DNA of 41,520 bases, from assembly GCA_900545755.1 (NCBI GenBank), contig URAG01000011.1, forward strand, positions 1 through 41,520, given 5' to 3'. The notes under the pieces are model-generated. The model did no database searches and was not told the origin of the DNA. It saw only the letters and a program-made list of their open reading frames with translations. Positions 1 to 7,249 of the stretch are shown here, in pieces (the stretch's first letter is position 1; the number at the start of each line of letters is the position of its first letter). A program made the position numbers and the translations under genes. The DNA is from an uncultured Cloacibacillus sp. (GTDB lineage Bacteria; Synergistota; Synergistia; Synergistales; Synergistaceae).

Positions 1-129
1 CATCGAGTTGGCAAAGCCGGTGATGGGAACCAGCGTGCCTGCACCGGCGTGCTTGGCAAGATTGTCATAATCATTCAGTCCGGTCAGCGCCGCCGACAGA
101 ACCACCAGACAGATGGAGGCAAACACCGG
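1..129 (-). pseudogene. spoVAC: Fragment of spoVAC (stage V sporulation protein AC), probably chimeric sequence
   Basis: Read on the minus strand from base 129 down to base 1, one frame is open and gives a hydrophobic segment, then a stretch containing LTGLNDYD, AGAGTLVPITGF and ANSM. This matches, from memory, the most conserved part of SpoVAC, the spore inner-membrane DPA-channel protein of Firmicutes. Similarity stops near base 125-130: upstream codons on this strand (131-170) read as Arg/Ala/Gly-rich noise instead of the expected transmembrane helix. The fragment runs off the left edge of the window. Synergistota do not sporulate, and the plus-strand neighbour begins abruptly at the same point, so an assembly join is the simplest reading. 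Confidence 0.75.
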
Positions 130-855
130 GGCGCGTTCGCCTGCGCCGCGGCATCGCGCACTGAGGCCGGCGCGAAATGGTGGGGGCGCGAGCGCTCGCG
201 CTGCGACGTGTGCGGAGCGACGCTCGAGCCGCGCGATCTTGTGCCTGCGCTCTCGTTCCTGATTCTCCGCGGACGCTGCCGCTTCTGCGGCGCGCGCATA
301 CCTCGCCGCTGTTTCGCCGCCGAACTCGTATGCGGCGCTCTCTGCGCGATTTTTCTCTGGCGCTTCGGCGCGTCGTACTCCTTTATTTTTTCGTCGGCCT
401 CGCTGCCCTTCCTCGCCTTTCACACGATTACTGACGCCGACACCGGCTATATCTATGACTCGTGGGCCTTCGCCATGGCGTGCGCGGCGCTGCTGCTGCG
501 TACCGCTGGCGGTCTCTCCGCCATGCTTGACGGCGCGGCTGGCGCGGCAGCCGGCTTCGCCTTTATCTACGCGATTATTTTTCTTAGCCGCGGGCGCATG
601 GGGAACGGCGACGCGGTGCTCATGCTCGGCATTGGCTCTTTCATGGGATTGAAGTTCACCGCCGCGGCGCTCTACATAGGCTTCATGGCCGGCGGTGTAA
701 TCGCAGTCACGCTGCTCGCGGCGAAGAAGGTGACGCGCAAATCCGCGGTGCCGCTCGGGCCCTTCTTATGCGCCGGCTGCGCCGCAGCTATGCTTTTCGG
801 AGGGAAGCTCACGGAATACTTCGGCTTCGCGGCCACGTGGCCGTGGGCGGTTTAG
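130..855 (+). CDS. Prepilin peptidase (A24 family), 5' end missing
   Basis: This is a polytopic membrane aspartyl protease that cleaves, and usually N-methylates, type IV prepilins or type II secretion pseudopilins. The sequence shows the two CxxC pairs of the cytoplasmic zinc loop (CDVC and CRFC), the first catalytic Asp in a TDADTGYIYD segment, and the second in GNGDA (GxGD type). Recognisable homology begins at about base 130 with GAFACAAASR, which aligns with the GSFLNVVIxR motif close to the family's N-terminus. The open frame extends back to an ATG at 49, but those residues are antisense to the spoVAC fragment and are not peptidase-like. Roughly the first 10-20 residues and the true start are therefore lost at the junction. 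Confidence 0.85.
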   Translation, partial: GAFACAAASRTEAGAKWWGRERSRCDVCGATLEPRDLVPALSFLILRGRCRFCGARIPRRCFAAELVCGALCAIFLWRFGASYSFIFSSASLPFLAFHTITDADTGYIYDSWAFAMACAALLLRTAGGLSAMLDGAAGAAAGFAFIYAIIFLSRGRMGNGDAVLMLGIGSFMGLKFTAAALYIGFMAGGVIAVTLLAAKKVTRKSAVPLGPFLCAGCAAAMLFGGKLTEYFGFAATWPWAV

Positions 856-966
856 CTTACTAGCTGACCCAGCGGCTGCATCTGACATTTGCGACTAAGA
901 CCCCGGGCCGGCAATTACCGGGGCTGCGCGGCAAAATTTATAAAATCCATCAAGGAGGAATTTTCA

Positions 967-1581
967 ATGAAAAAGATTCTCGTTCTCACGGCGGCTCTCG
1001 CGCTCGCCGCATCGTCCTGCGCTTTCGCGCTCCCCATTGTGCTTACAGAGCCGCAGAAAACCGGCGGCCCAAGCGTTTTTGAAACGATCGCGGCGCGCGT
1101 CTCCGCCCCGGAGCAGGATTTCACGAAGGAGGAGCTGACGCTCGACGAGCTTTCCACGATACTCTGGGCAGCGACGGGACAGAACGGAACCGGCAGCTGG
1201 ACCGTGCCTGTGATTATGGGACGCGATCCAAACGTAAGCGTTTACGTGATGCTCAAGGACGGCGGCTATCTCTACAACTGGGAGAAGAACGCGCTGATGG
1301 AAATCAACAAAGACAAGCGCGCGCTACGCCGCACTGTAAACGAGGATTACGCGAAGAGCGCCCCCTGCCTGCTGATTTTCGTCGACCGCGGCGTGATAAA
1401 CATGAACGGCCTGGCGGAGCTCGCGACCGGCGCGATGTCGCAGAACGCGGCGCTCGCGGCGCAGGCCCTCGGCCTTGACGCGCGTTTCACGACTTCGTTC
1501 AACCGCTCCGCAATTGAGGAAACGCTTAACCTCGGGCCTGTGATGAACGTCATAGGCGTGCTCGCCGTCGGACGGCAGTAG
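967..1581 (+). CDS. Exported nitroreductase-like (SagB/ThcOx-type) protein
   Basis: The protein has 204 residues. The start chosen is the ATG at 967, preceded by AAGGAGG at 952-958; the upstream in-frame extension lacks a ribosome site. Residues 1-22 form a signal peptide (MKK, hydrophobic core, AFA). The remainder resembles FMN-dependent nitroreductase-fold proteins of the SagB/ThcOx type: an LTLDELSTILWAATG segment, a central region with YVMLKDGGYLYNW, and a C-terminal GPVMNVIGVLAVG strand. The family catalyses flavin-dependent redox chemistry. An exported copy with no visible partner gives no substrate clue. A small CCCCGG/CCGGGG hairpin (901-923) lies upstream without a T-run. The family call is fairly firm; the function is unknown. 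Confidence 0.7.
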   Translation: MKKILVLTAALALAASSCAFALPIVLTEPQKTGGPSVFETIAARVSAPEQDFTKEELTLDELSTILWAATGQNGTGSWTVPVIMGRDPNVSVYVMLKDGGYLYNWEKNALMEINKDKRALRRTVNEDYAKSAPCLLIFVDRGVINMNGLAELATGAMSQNAALAAQALGLDARFTTSFNRSAIEETLNLGPVMNVIGVLAVGRQ

Positions 1582-1644
1582 GCCGAGGCGCTCGTCTGTA
1601 ATTGCAAAAACTGCGAAAAAGCAATATCCTTTTCAGGAAAAACA

Positions 1645-1668
1645 AGTCTTTGACCGAAAGACTGGAGG
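1645..1668 (+). promoter_or_regulatory. Hairpin abutting the Shine-Dalgarno of the phosphohexomutase gene
   Basis: AGTCTTT (1645-1651) pairs with AAAGACT (1657-1663) around a five-base loop. The strong ribosome site GGAGG (1664-1668) follows immediately, eight bases before the ATG. Such a stem next to the ribosome site may influence translation. No ligand-binding domain is apparent upstream. Confidence 0.4.
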
Positions 1669-1675
1669 TATAGGG

Positions 1676-3064
1676 ATGAGTCAGGTTCCGGCGCATATTT
1701 TCCGCGAATACGACATAAGGGGCATCGCAGAGCGCGAGCTGACCGACAAAAACGTTTATCTAATCGGGCGCGCATACGGCTCGTGGCTCGCCGCGCGCGG
1801 CGTAACGGCGGCCTCGCTCGGCGGCGACGCGCGGCTTTCTACGCCGCGCATAAAGGCGGCGGCGGCGCGCGGACTCAACGCCGCGGGCATAGACGTGACC
1901 GACATCGGCATGGTCTCCACGCCTACGTTCTATTGGAGCCTTTACCGCCTGCCGGTCGGCGGCGGCATAATGGTGACTGGCAGCCATAACCCTAAGGAGT
2001 TCAACGGCCTCAAGCTCGCCTACGACAAGGCGACGATATGGGGCGAAGAGATTCAGGAAATACTTAAAATCATCGAGGACGGCAAATTCGCCGCCGCGCC
2101 GCGCGAAGGGACGCTCTCGCGCGCTGACATCAACGCGGAGTACCTCGACATGCTCGTCTCAAAGATAACGCTCGGGCCGAGAAAGCCGAAAATCGTCTGC
2201 GACTGCGGCAACGGCGCGGGCGGCCTCTACGCGCCTGAGTTCCTGCGCCGCATAGGCTGCACGGTGACTGAGCTCTACAGCGAGCCTGACGGTAATTTCC
2301 CGAACCACCATCCGGACCCGACGAAACGCGAGAACCTTTCGAAGCTTATCGAAACTGTGCGCGGAACCGGCGCGGATTTCGGCGTCGGCTTCGACGGCGA
2401 CGCCGACAGGATAGGCGTCGTCGACGAGCGCGGAGAAGTGATATGGAGCGACAGGCTGATGGCGCTCTTCTGGACCGAAATACTGCCGAAACACCCCGGA
2501 GCCGTCGCGATATGCGAGGTCAAGAGCTCGATGGCTTTGCCAGAGACTATAGAAAAGTACGGAGGTAGGCCGCTCTGGTGGAAGGCGGGCCATTCGCTCG
2601 TCAAGGCGAAGATGCGCGAGGAACACGCGCTCTTCTCTGGCGAGGTCTCAGGGCACATGTTCTTCGCGGACGAGTATTACGGCTACGACGACTCGTTCTA
2701 CGCCGCTGGACGGCTCGCGCGCATATTCTCGAACGACAGCCGCAAGCTCTCCGGGATAATGGAAGAGATACCGATTTACCCGTCGACGATAGAGACGCGC
2801 TACGACTGCCCCGACGAACTGAAATTCGCGGTCGTCGAGCGCGTAAAAGAACGCGCGCTCGCGGAACACCTCAATACGATAACGGTGGACGGCGTGCGTA
2901 TAATCTACCCAAACGGCTGGGGGCTGGTGCGCGCGTCGAACACGCAGCCTGTGCTCGTGGCGCGCTGCGAGGGGCGCACGCAGGAGGCGCTCGACGAAAT
3001 CGTAAAAGATATGAAAAAACGCCTTCTCGACGCCGGAAGCCCGGATTTTGAATGGGGCTATTAG
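1676..3064 (+). CDS. Phosphomannomutase/phosphoglucomutase (alpha-D-phosphohexomutase)
   Basis: This cytosolic Mg-dependent enzyme interconverts hexose 1- and 6-phosphates and feeds nucleotide-sugar synthesis for envelope polysaccharide. At 462 residues it has the usual AlgC/ManB-type length. The catalytic phosphoserine is Ser103 in VTGSHNPKEFNG, the metal loop is DGDADR (240-245), and the sugar-binding loop GEVSGHMF lies near residue 320. The C-terminal phosphate-binding region includes RASNTQP. The ATG at 1676 has a good GGAGG eight bases upstream. The gene stands alone between the nitroreductase-like gene and the IscU-like gene. The exact sugar preference cannot be read from sequence. Confidence 0.93.
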   Translation: MSQVPAHIFREYDIRGIAERELTDKNVYLIGRAYGSWLAARGVTAASLGGDARLSTPRIKAAAARGLNAAGIDVTDIGMVSTPTFYWSLYRLPVGGGIMVTGSHNPKEFNGLKLAYDKATIWGEEIQEILKIIEDGKFAAAPREGTLSRADINAEYLDMLVSKITLGPRKPKIVCDCGNGAGGLYAPEFLRRIGCTVTELYSEPDGNFPNHHPDPTKRENLSKLIETVRGTGADFGVGFDGDADRIGVVDERGEVIWSDRLMALFWTEILPKHPGAVAICEVKSSMALPETIEKYGGRPLWWKAGHSLVKAKMREEHALFSGEVSGHMFFADEYYGYDDSFYAAGRLARIFSNDSRKLSGIMEEIPIYPSTIETRYDCPDELKFAVVERVKERALAEHLNTITVDGVRIIYPNGWGLVRASNTQPVLVARCEGRTQEALDEIVKDMKKRLLDAGSPDFEWGY

Positions 3065-3123
3065 CGCGTTTATTGGTTTATAATTAGTTGGTTGAAAACC
3101 GAAAGGGACAAGGAGGAAGTATT

Positions 3124-3816
3124 ATGCAGTGTTCCCGCGAAGTTGAAGAAATGGTATGCGTTGCGAAGGGCGTGCACCACGGCCCAGCGCCGATACCGGA
3201 AGAGGGAAAATGGGTAGAGTCTAAACAGATAGGAGACATTTCTGGATTTACTCACGGAGTGGGCTGGTGCGCGCCGCAGCAGGGCGCGTGCAAGCTCTCG
3301 CTCAACGTTAAAGAGGGCGTGATACAGGAGGCGCTCGTCGAGACTATAGGCTGCTCGGGCATGACGCACTCGGCGGCGATGGCGGCGGAGATACTGCCAG
3401 GCAAGACGCTGCTCGAGGCGCTCAACACCGACCTTGTATGCGACGCGATCAACACTGCGATGCGCGAACTTTTCAAGCAGATCGTCTACGGCCGCAGCCA
3501 GACTGCGTTCAGCGAGGGCGGGCTGCCGATCGGCGCCGGCCTTGAGGACCTCGGCAAGGGGTTGCGTTCCCAGGTCGGTACGATGTTCTCGACGCTGGAG
3601 AAGGGACCGCGCTACCTCGAAATGGCCGAAGGCTATGTTCTGGAAATCGGCCTCGATGAGAACAGCGAGATCATCGGTTACAAGTTCGTCCATCTCGGCA
3701 AGATGATGGAGGCGATACGCAAGGGAGTAGACCCGAAGGAAGCCTTCGAGAAAAACGTCGGCACATATGGACGCTACGCCGAAGCGGCGCAGATCATCGA
3801 CCCGCGCAGGCAGTAG
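3124..3816 (+). CDS. IscU/NifU-like Fe-S scaffold-type protein partnered with GGGtGRT protein
   Basis: The protein has 230 residues. The ATG at 3124 is preferred because AGGAGG lies just upstream (from 3111), whereas the longer frame has no ribosome site. Residues about 50-110 look like IscU: a Cys-containing segment CAPQQGACKLSLNV, then TIGCSGMTHSAAMAAEILPGKTLLEAL, equivalent to the FGCGSAIASSS...GKTLEEAL region. The third IscU Cys (HCSxLA) is not seen; the corresponding stretch reads YGRSQTAF. A C-terminal extension of about 100 residues is specific to this subfamily. A TATAAT (3079-3084) lies 40 bases upstream. The gene is followed after 12 bases by the GGGtGRT gene, an arrangement common in anaerobes. 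Cluster binding is inferred and the function is uncharacterised. Confidence 0.75.
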   Translation: MQCSREVEEMVCVAKGVHHGPAPIPEEGKWVESKQIGDISGFTHGVGWCAPQQGACKLSLNVKEGVIQEALVETIGCSGMTHSAAMAAEILPGKTLLEALNTDLVCDAINTAMRELFKQIVYGRSQTAFSEGGLPIGAGLEDLGKGLRSQVGTMFSTLEKGPRYLEMAEGYVLEIGLDENSEIIGYKFVHLGKMMEAIRKGVDPKEAFEKNVGTYGRYAEAAQIIDPRRQ

Positions 3817-3828
3817 GAGGGAAACGCA

Positions 3829-4827
3829 ATGGCAAACTTTGAAGGTTACGAACGCAGGATAGACAAGATAAACGCATTCCTCGCCGAAAAGGGCATCAAA
3901 GACCTCGACGAGGCGCGCAACATCTGCCTCGCCAAAGGTGTCGACGTCGCAGCGATAGTGCGCGGCATACAGCCCATCGCGTTTGAGAACGCCGTCTGGG
4001 CCTACACGCTAGGCGCGGCGAACGCAATAAAGAGCGGCGTCAAAACCGCCGCCGAAGCCGCAGAGAAGATAGGAGAAGGGCTTCAGGCCTTCTGCGTCCC
4101 CGGCTCCGTCGCTGACCAGCGCAAAGTCGGCCTCGGCCACGGCAACCTTGCTGCGATGCTTCTGCGCGAGGAGACGAAATGCTTCTGCTTCCTCGCGGGG
4201 CATGAGTCCTTCGCGGCGGCGGAGGGCGCGATAGGCATCGCGCGCACCGCTAACAAAGTGCGCAAGGAGCCGCTGCGCGTCATCCTCAACGGCCTCGGCA
4301 AGGACGCTGCCTACATCATCTCGCGCATAAACGGCTTCACCTCCGTAGAGACGAAGTACGACTATTTCGCGGGCAAGCTCAACATAGTCAGCGAGCGCGC
4401 TTTCTCCGACGGCGACAAGGCTAAGGTCAAATGCTACGGTGCTGACGACGTGAGCGAAGGCGTCGCGATAATGATCCACGAGGGCGTCGACGTCTCCATC
4501 ACGGGCAACTCGACGAACCCGACGCGCTTCCAGCACCCTGTAGCCGGAACCTACAAAAAGTGGGCGAACGAGCACGGCAAGAAATACTTCTCCGTCGCCT
4601 CCGGCGGCGGCACGGGCCGCACGCTGCACCCCGACAACATGGCCGCCGGCCCCGCGAGCTACGGAATGACCGACACAATGGGCCGCATGCACAGCGACGC
4701 GCAGTTCGCGGGAAGCTCCTCGGTCCCCGCGCACGTCGACATGATGGGCCTCATCGGCATGGGCAACAACCCGATGGTCGGCGCCTCCGTCGCCGTCGCC
4801 GTCGCGGTCGAAGAGGCCGTGAAGTAA
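3829..4827 (+). CDS. GGGtGRT family protein
   Basis: The protein has 332 residues and carries the signature that names the family, SGGGTGRTLHPDNMA, near residue 260. This is followed by GMTDTMGRMHSDAQFAGSSSVPAH and a Gly/Ala/Val-rich C-terminus. The family (a Pfam family called GGGtGRT) is widespread in strict anaerobes and has no established biochemical role. The start ATG has GGAGG upstream. It forms a two-gene operon with the IscU-like gene, and a terminator follows directly, so the pair probably acts together. The glycine loop resembles a nucleotide or phosphate loop, but no catalytic residues can be assigned. Confidence 0.9.
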   Translation: MANFEGYERRIDKINAFLAEKGIKDLDEARNICLAKGVDVAAIVRGIQPIAFENAVWAYTLGAANAIKSGVKTAAEAAEKIGEGLQAFCVPGSVADQRKVGLGHGNLAAMLLREETKCFCFLAGHESFAAAEGAIGIARTANKVRKEPLRVILNGLGKDAAYIISRINGFTSVETKYDYFAGKLNIVSERAFSDGDKAKVKCYGADDVSEGVAIMIHEGVDVSITGNSTNPTRFQHPVAGTYKKWANEHGKKYFSVASGGGTGRTLHPDNMAAGPASYGMTDTMGRMHSDAQFAGSSSVPAHVDMMGLIGMGNNPMVGASVAVAVAVEEAVK

Positions 4828-4860
4828 GAGAGCCGAAAATTCAATAAAGCGGCGCAATCA

Positions 4861-4889
4861 GGCCGGAGGCGAAAAGCCCCCGGCCTTTT
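4861..4889 (+). terminator. Rho-independent terminator after the GGGtGRT gene
   Basis: GGCCGGAGGC (4861-4870) and GCCCCCGGCC (4876-4885) form a ten-base stem with one mismatch around a GAAAA loop. TTTT follows. It closes the IscU-like/GGGtGRT operon. Confidence 0.85.
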
Positions 4890-4959
4890 CGTATGCCGCG
4901 CCACCATACGTAAAATATCAGAGAATATCCTATTAAAAAATAAACGATACACCACAATA

Positions 4960-4968
4960 TGATATAAT
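4960..4968 (+). promoter_or_regulatory. Extended -10 promoter element upstream of the alpha/beta hydrolase
   Basis: TGATATAAT matches the extended -10 consensus (TGnTATAAT) and lies in an AT-rich stretch 45 bases before the ATG at 5013. No good -35 hexamer is visible at the right distance, as is usual for extended -10 promoters. Confidence 0.5.
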
Positions 4969-5012
4969 TATTCTACTAATTAGGATAAAAATTAAATAAG
5001 GAGGCGAGGACG

Positions 5013-5906
5013 ATGAAGATAACGAAGCATCATCTGATAAACGTGCCGGGAGGCTTCGTCACGCTCGACGTTTACGGACAAGAGGGCGCGGGCGGTATAC
5101 CGGCGCTCTACATCCACGGCGGCCCAGGCGGCAATAAGAAATCTTTCCAGCCGATGGCTGAGCGTATCGCCGATGACAGGACGGTCTATCTTTACGACCA
5201 GATTGGATGCGACGACCAGACGCACACCGGCGAAGAATCGCTGTGGGTCCCGGATAGGTACGTCGAGGAACTGAACGCAGTCATCGCGGCGATCGGAGCG
5301 CCTAAGCTACATCTCATCGGCCGCTCATGGGGCGCGTACCTCGCCGCGCGCCATCTACTCGAGACACCGCAAAGCCCCGCAATCTCAGCGACGATGATAA
5401 GCCCGCTCTTCAGCACAAAGATATGGATAGCGGACGCGAAGCTGAGGCTCGCCGAGCTCGGCGAAGGCTGCCTCGAAGAGGTCGAGCGCTGCGAGCGCGA
5501 TCACCATTTCGACGGCTATCGCTACAGCGAGATCATGAAGGAGTACGACGCAAACTACCGTTACCGCCTCAAGACGATCGAGAGGCCGGGGCACGTGTCG
5601 ACGCCGTTGAAGCCTAAGAGCGTCTCAGGTATGGACGTCTACCGCCACATGTGGGGGCCGAGCGAATTTACCTGCGACGGAGTGCTGAAGAACCTCGACA
5701 TAACCGGCCAAGTGCGCGGCGTCAAGATAGCCGTCCTCTTCATCTGCGGCGAGTTCGACCAGGTGCGCCAGCCGACCTGCGAGTACTACCGCTCGCTTAT
5801 CCCGGGCTCGCGCATGGCGATAATCCCGGACGCCTCGCAGACCTCGTACCTCGAACAGCCGAACATCTTCTACTGGACTCTGCGGAACTTCTACGAATGC
5901 TTCTAG
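5013..5906 (+). CDS. Alpha/beta hydrolase, proline iminopeptidase-like, catalytic His apparently replaced
   Basis: The protein has 297 residues and begins at an ATG with GGAGG upstream. It shows the oxyanion-hole motif HGGPGG (35-40), the nucleophile elbow GRSWG (Ser105) and an acid residue in CGEFDQ (Asp249). These place it in the S33 proline iminopeptidase-like group of alpha/beta hydrolases, which release N-terminal residues from small peptides or hydrolyse related amides and esters. The third triad residue is odd: where relatives have GHMPxLEEP, this protein has SQTSYLEQP, so Gln276 (codon CAG at 5838-5840) sits where His is expected. It may be inactive, use another His, or have changed function. 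It is monocistronic, with its own promoter and terminator. Confidence 0.8.
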   Translation: MKITKHHLINVPGGFVTLDVYGQEGAGGIPALYIHGGPGGNKKSFQPMAERIADDRTVYLYDQIGCDDQTHTGEESLWVPDRYVEELNAVIAAIGAPKLHLIGRSWGAYLAARHLLETPQSPAISATMISPLFSTKIWIADAKLRLAELGEGCLEEVERCERDHHFDGYRYSEIMKEYDANYRYRLKTIERPGHVSTPLKPKSVSGMDVYRHMWGPSEFTCDGVLKNLDITGQVRGVKIAVLFICGEFDQVRQPTCEYYRSLIPGSRMAIIPDASQTSYLEQPNIFYWTLRNFYECF

Positions 5907-5927
5907 CTGCGCGGATTTAGTGGAACT

Positions 5928-5956
5928 GGGGAAGGGCTCCGCCCCTCCCCGTTTTT
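5928..5956 (+). terminator. Rho-independent terminator after the alpha/beta hydrolase
   Basis: GGGGAAGGGC (5928-5937) and GCCCCTCCCC (5941-5950) form a ten-base stem with one A/C mismatch. GTTTTT follows. Confidence 0.85.
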
Positions 5957-6057
5957 ATGCGCGCCAACGCTACACATTTTTTGCAGTTTTGCAAAAAAAT
6001 TCTAACCTGACGTAAAAAAATTTTTAGCACTATTCTTCTTTTTGTAGCCGTCTGATA

Positions 6058-6082
6058 ATATACTGGATGAAATCCAATATAT
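6058..6082 (+). promoter_or_regulatory. Near-perfect inverted repeat, candidate PadR operator
   Basis: ATATACTGGAT (6058-6068), a three-base spacer, and ATCCAATATAT (6072-6082) form an 11-base inverted repeat with one mismatch. It overlaps a GATAAT-type -10 (6054-6059) and ends 16 bases before the ATG at 6099. PadR proteins are homodimeric winged-helix repressors that commonly bind palindromes over their own promoters, so autoregulation is the natural inference. Confidence 0.5.
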
Positions 6083-6098
6083 GCCGGGGTCAAATAAG

Positions 6099-6467
6099 AT
6101 GAAAAAATGCGCCTGCCGTGGTTCGTTTCTCGAAAGATTCATACAACCATCTATACTCCTGCTTCTAAATCATGAGCCTATGCACGGTTTTTCGATTCTC
6201 AAAAAACTATACAAAAGCGACATAATGGACTACAGCAACATAGACCCGACTGGACTCTATCGCACGCTGAAAAAAATGGAAGAGTCAGGACTTCTCACAT
6301 CACGCATGGAAACGGACGGCGGCCTGCAAGCAAAGCGCGTCTATGAAATCACCGACGAGGGGCGCGTCTGTCTCGTCTTCTGGCGCGCGACGCTACTCGA
6401 CTACCGCGACAAGATAGACCGCCTTGCACGGGCCATACCGGAAACCATAGACGACGGTAGTATTTAA
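6099..6467 (+). CDS. PadR family transcriptional regulator
   Basis: The protein has 122 residues when started at the ATG at 6099; an alternative in-frame ATG at 6081 falls inside the inverted repeat and has no ribosome site. It is a typical short PadR protein. The winged-helix domain contains ILLLLNHEPMHGFSILKKL (recognition region), YRTLKKMEESGLL, and the wing RVYEITDEGR, with a C-terminal helix for dimerisation. The N-terminus carries two close cysteines (KKCACRG), which might respond to redox or metal. It probably controls itself and the downstream DUF5714 gene, 115 bases away. The signal it senses is unknown. Confidence 0.88.
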   Translation: MKKCACRGSFLERFIQPSILLLLNHEPMHGFSILKKLYKSDIMDYSNIDPTGLYRTLKKMEESGLLTSRMETDGGLQAKRVYEITDEGRVCLVFWRATLLDYRDKIDRLARAIPETIDDGSI

Positions 6468-6582
6468 GAGATGAGCTATTTCTATTTATGGATAAGACTC
6501 GTAAAATGCAAAAAACTGCGCGGAGCTCGCACGGAGCCGGAAGCATGGCCGGACGAGGTGAAACGGACGGGGAGGGAATAAA

Positions 6583-7179
6583 ATGGCTACGGACTACTGC
6601 GGAGACGGCAGAAGCTTCGATGTGATAACGGCTCGCTGCATGGAATATTACCGCTCGCCTGAGGGGCGGACGCCGATGGACGTCGTGACGGCAGTGATGG
6701 ACGACCCGAGCTTCCCGATGCACAACTTCGCGCACCACTACCTCGTCCCCGCCGTGCTGCTGGCCGAGCTCTGCCGCAAGGACGGCGCGCCCAAGGAAGA
6801 GTTCGCGAAAAAGCTGGAAGAAGTCCGAAAGCGCGCGCGCAACGTGCTGCCAGCCTTCTGCGGTCTTTACGGCGCATGCGGCGCGGCGGTCGGCTGCGGA
6901 ATATTCATGAGCGTCTACACGGGGACAACCCCGCTCTCAAAGGAGACGTGGAGCCTTTGCAACTACGCGACGGCGGGCGCGCTCGCCGAAATGGCGAAAC
7001 TCGGCGGCCCGCGCTGCTGCAAGCGCAACACCTTCGCGGCGCTGCTCTTCATGAAAAAATACATCGCGCGGCATCTCGGCACAGCAACCGACCTCCCAGA
7101 CGAAATCGTATGCCGCTACAGCAGATTCAACGCTGAATGCCTCAGAGAGGAATGCCCTTTCTACGACGGGAAATCCTGA
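6583..7179 (+). CDS. DUF5714 family protein, cysteine-rich
   Basis: The protein has 198 residues, starting at an ATG with GGGAGG upstream. It is recognised, from memory, as a DUF5714 protein, found mainly in methanogens and anaerobic bacteria and often next to PadR-like regulators. Cysteines cluster in the middle (CGLYGACGAAVGCG, near residues 94-107), in a CC pair (about 146) and at the C-terminus (CLREECPF), which suggests metal or Fe-S binding. There is no signal peptide and there are no clear membrane helices. It lies 70 bases before a homocysteine-methyltransferase-like gene on the same strand, so a link to C1 metabolism is possible. The function is unknown. Confidence 0.8.
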   Translation: MATDYCGDGRSFDVITARCMEYYRSPEGRTPMDVVTAVMDDPSFPMHNFAHHYLVPAVLLAELCRKDGAPKEEFAKKLEEVRKRARNVLPAFCGLYGACGAAVGCGIFMSVYTGTTPLSKETWSLCNYATAGALAEMAKLGGPRCCKRNTFAALLFMKKYIARHLGTATDLPDEIVCRYSRFNAECLREECPFYDGKS

Positions 7180-7249
7180 AACAAAACGCCGCCGCACGCG
7201 CGGACGGTGTAGAATTATAAAAAACGAAAGGACGGCAAACAGAACAATC

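Noticed and set aside
4009..4857. Long open frame on the minus strand opposite the GGGtGRT gene
   Set aside because: It is a shadow of a confidently identified gene, created by GC-rich third positions; its translation is Arg/Val/Asp-rich without motifs. The same holds for similar antisense frames at 15285-16274, 18955-19857 and 22769-23443.
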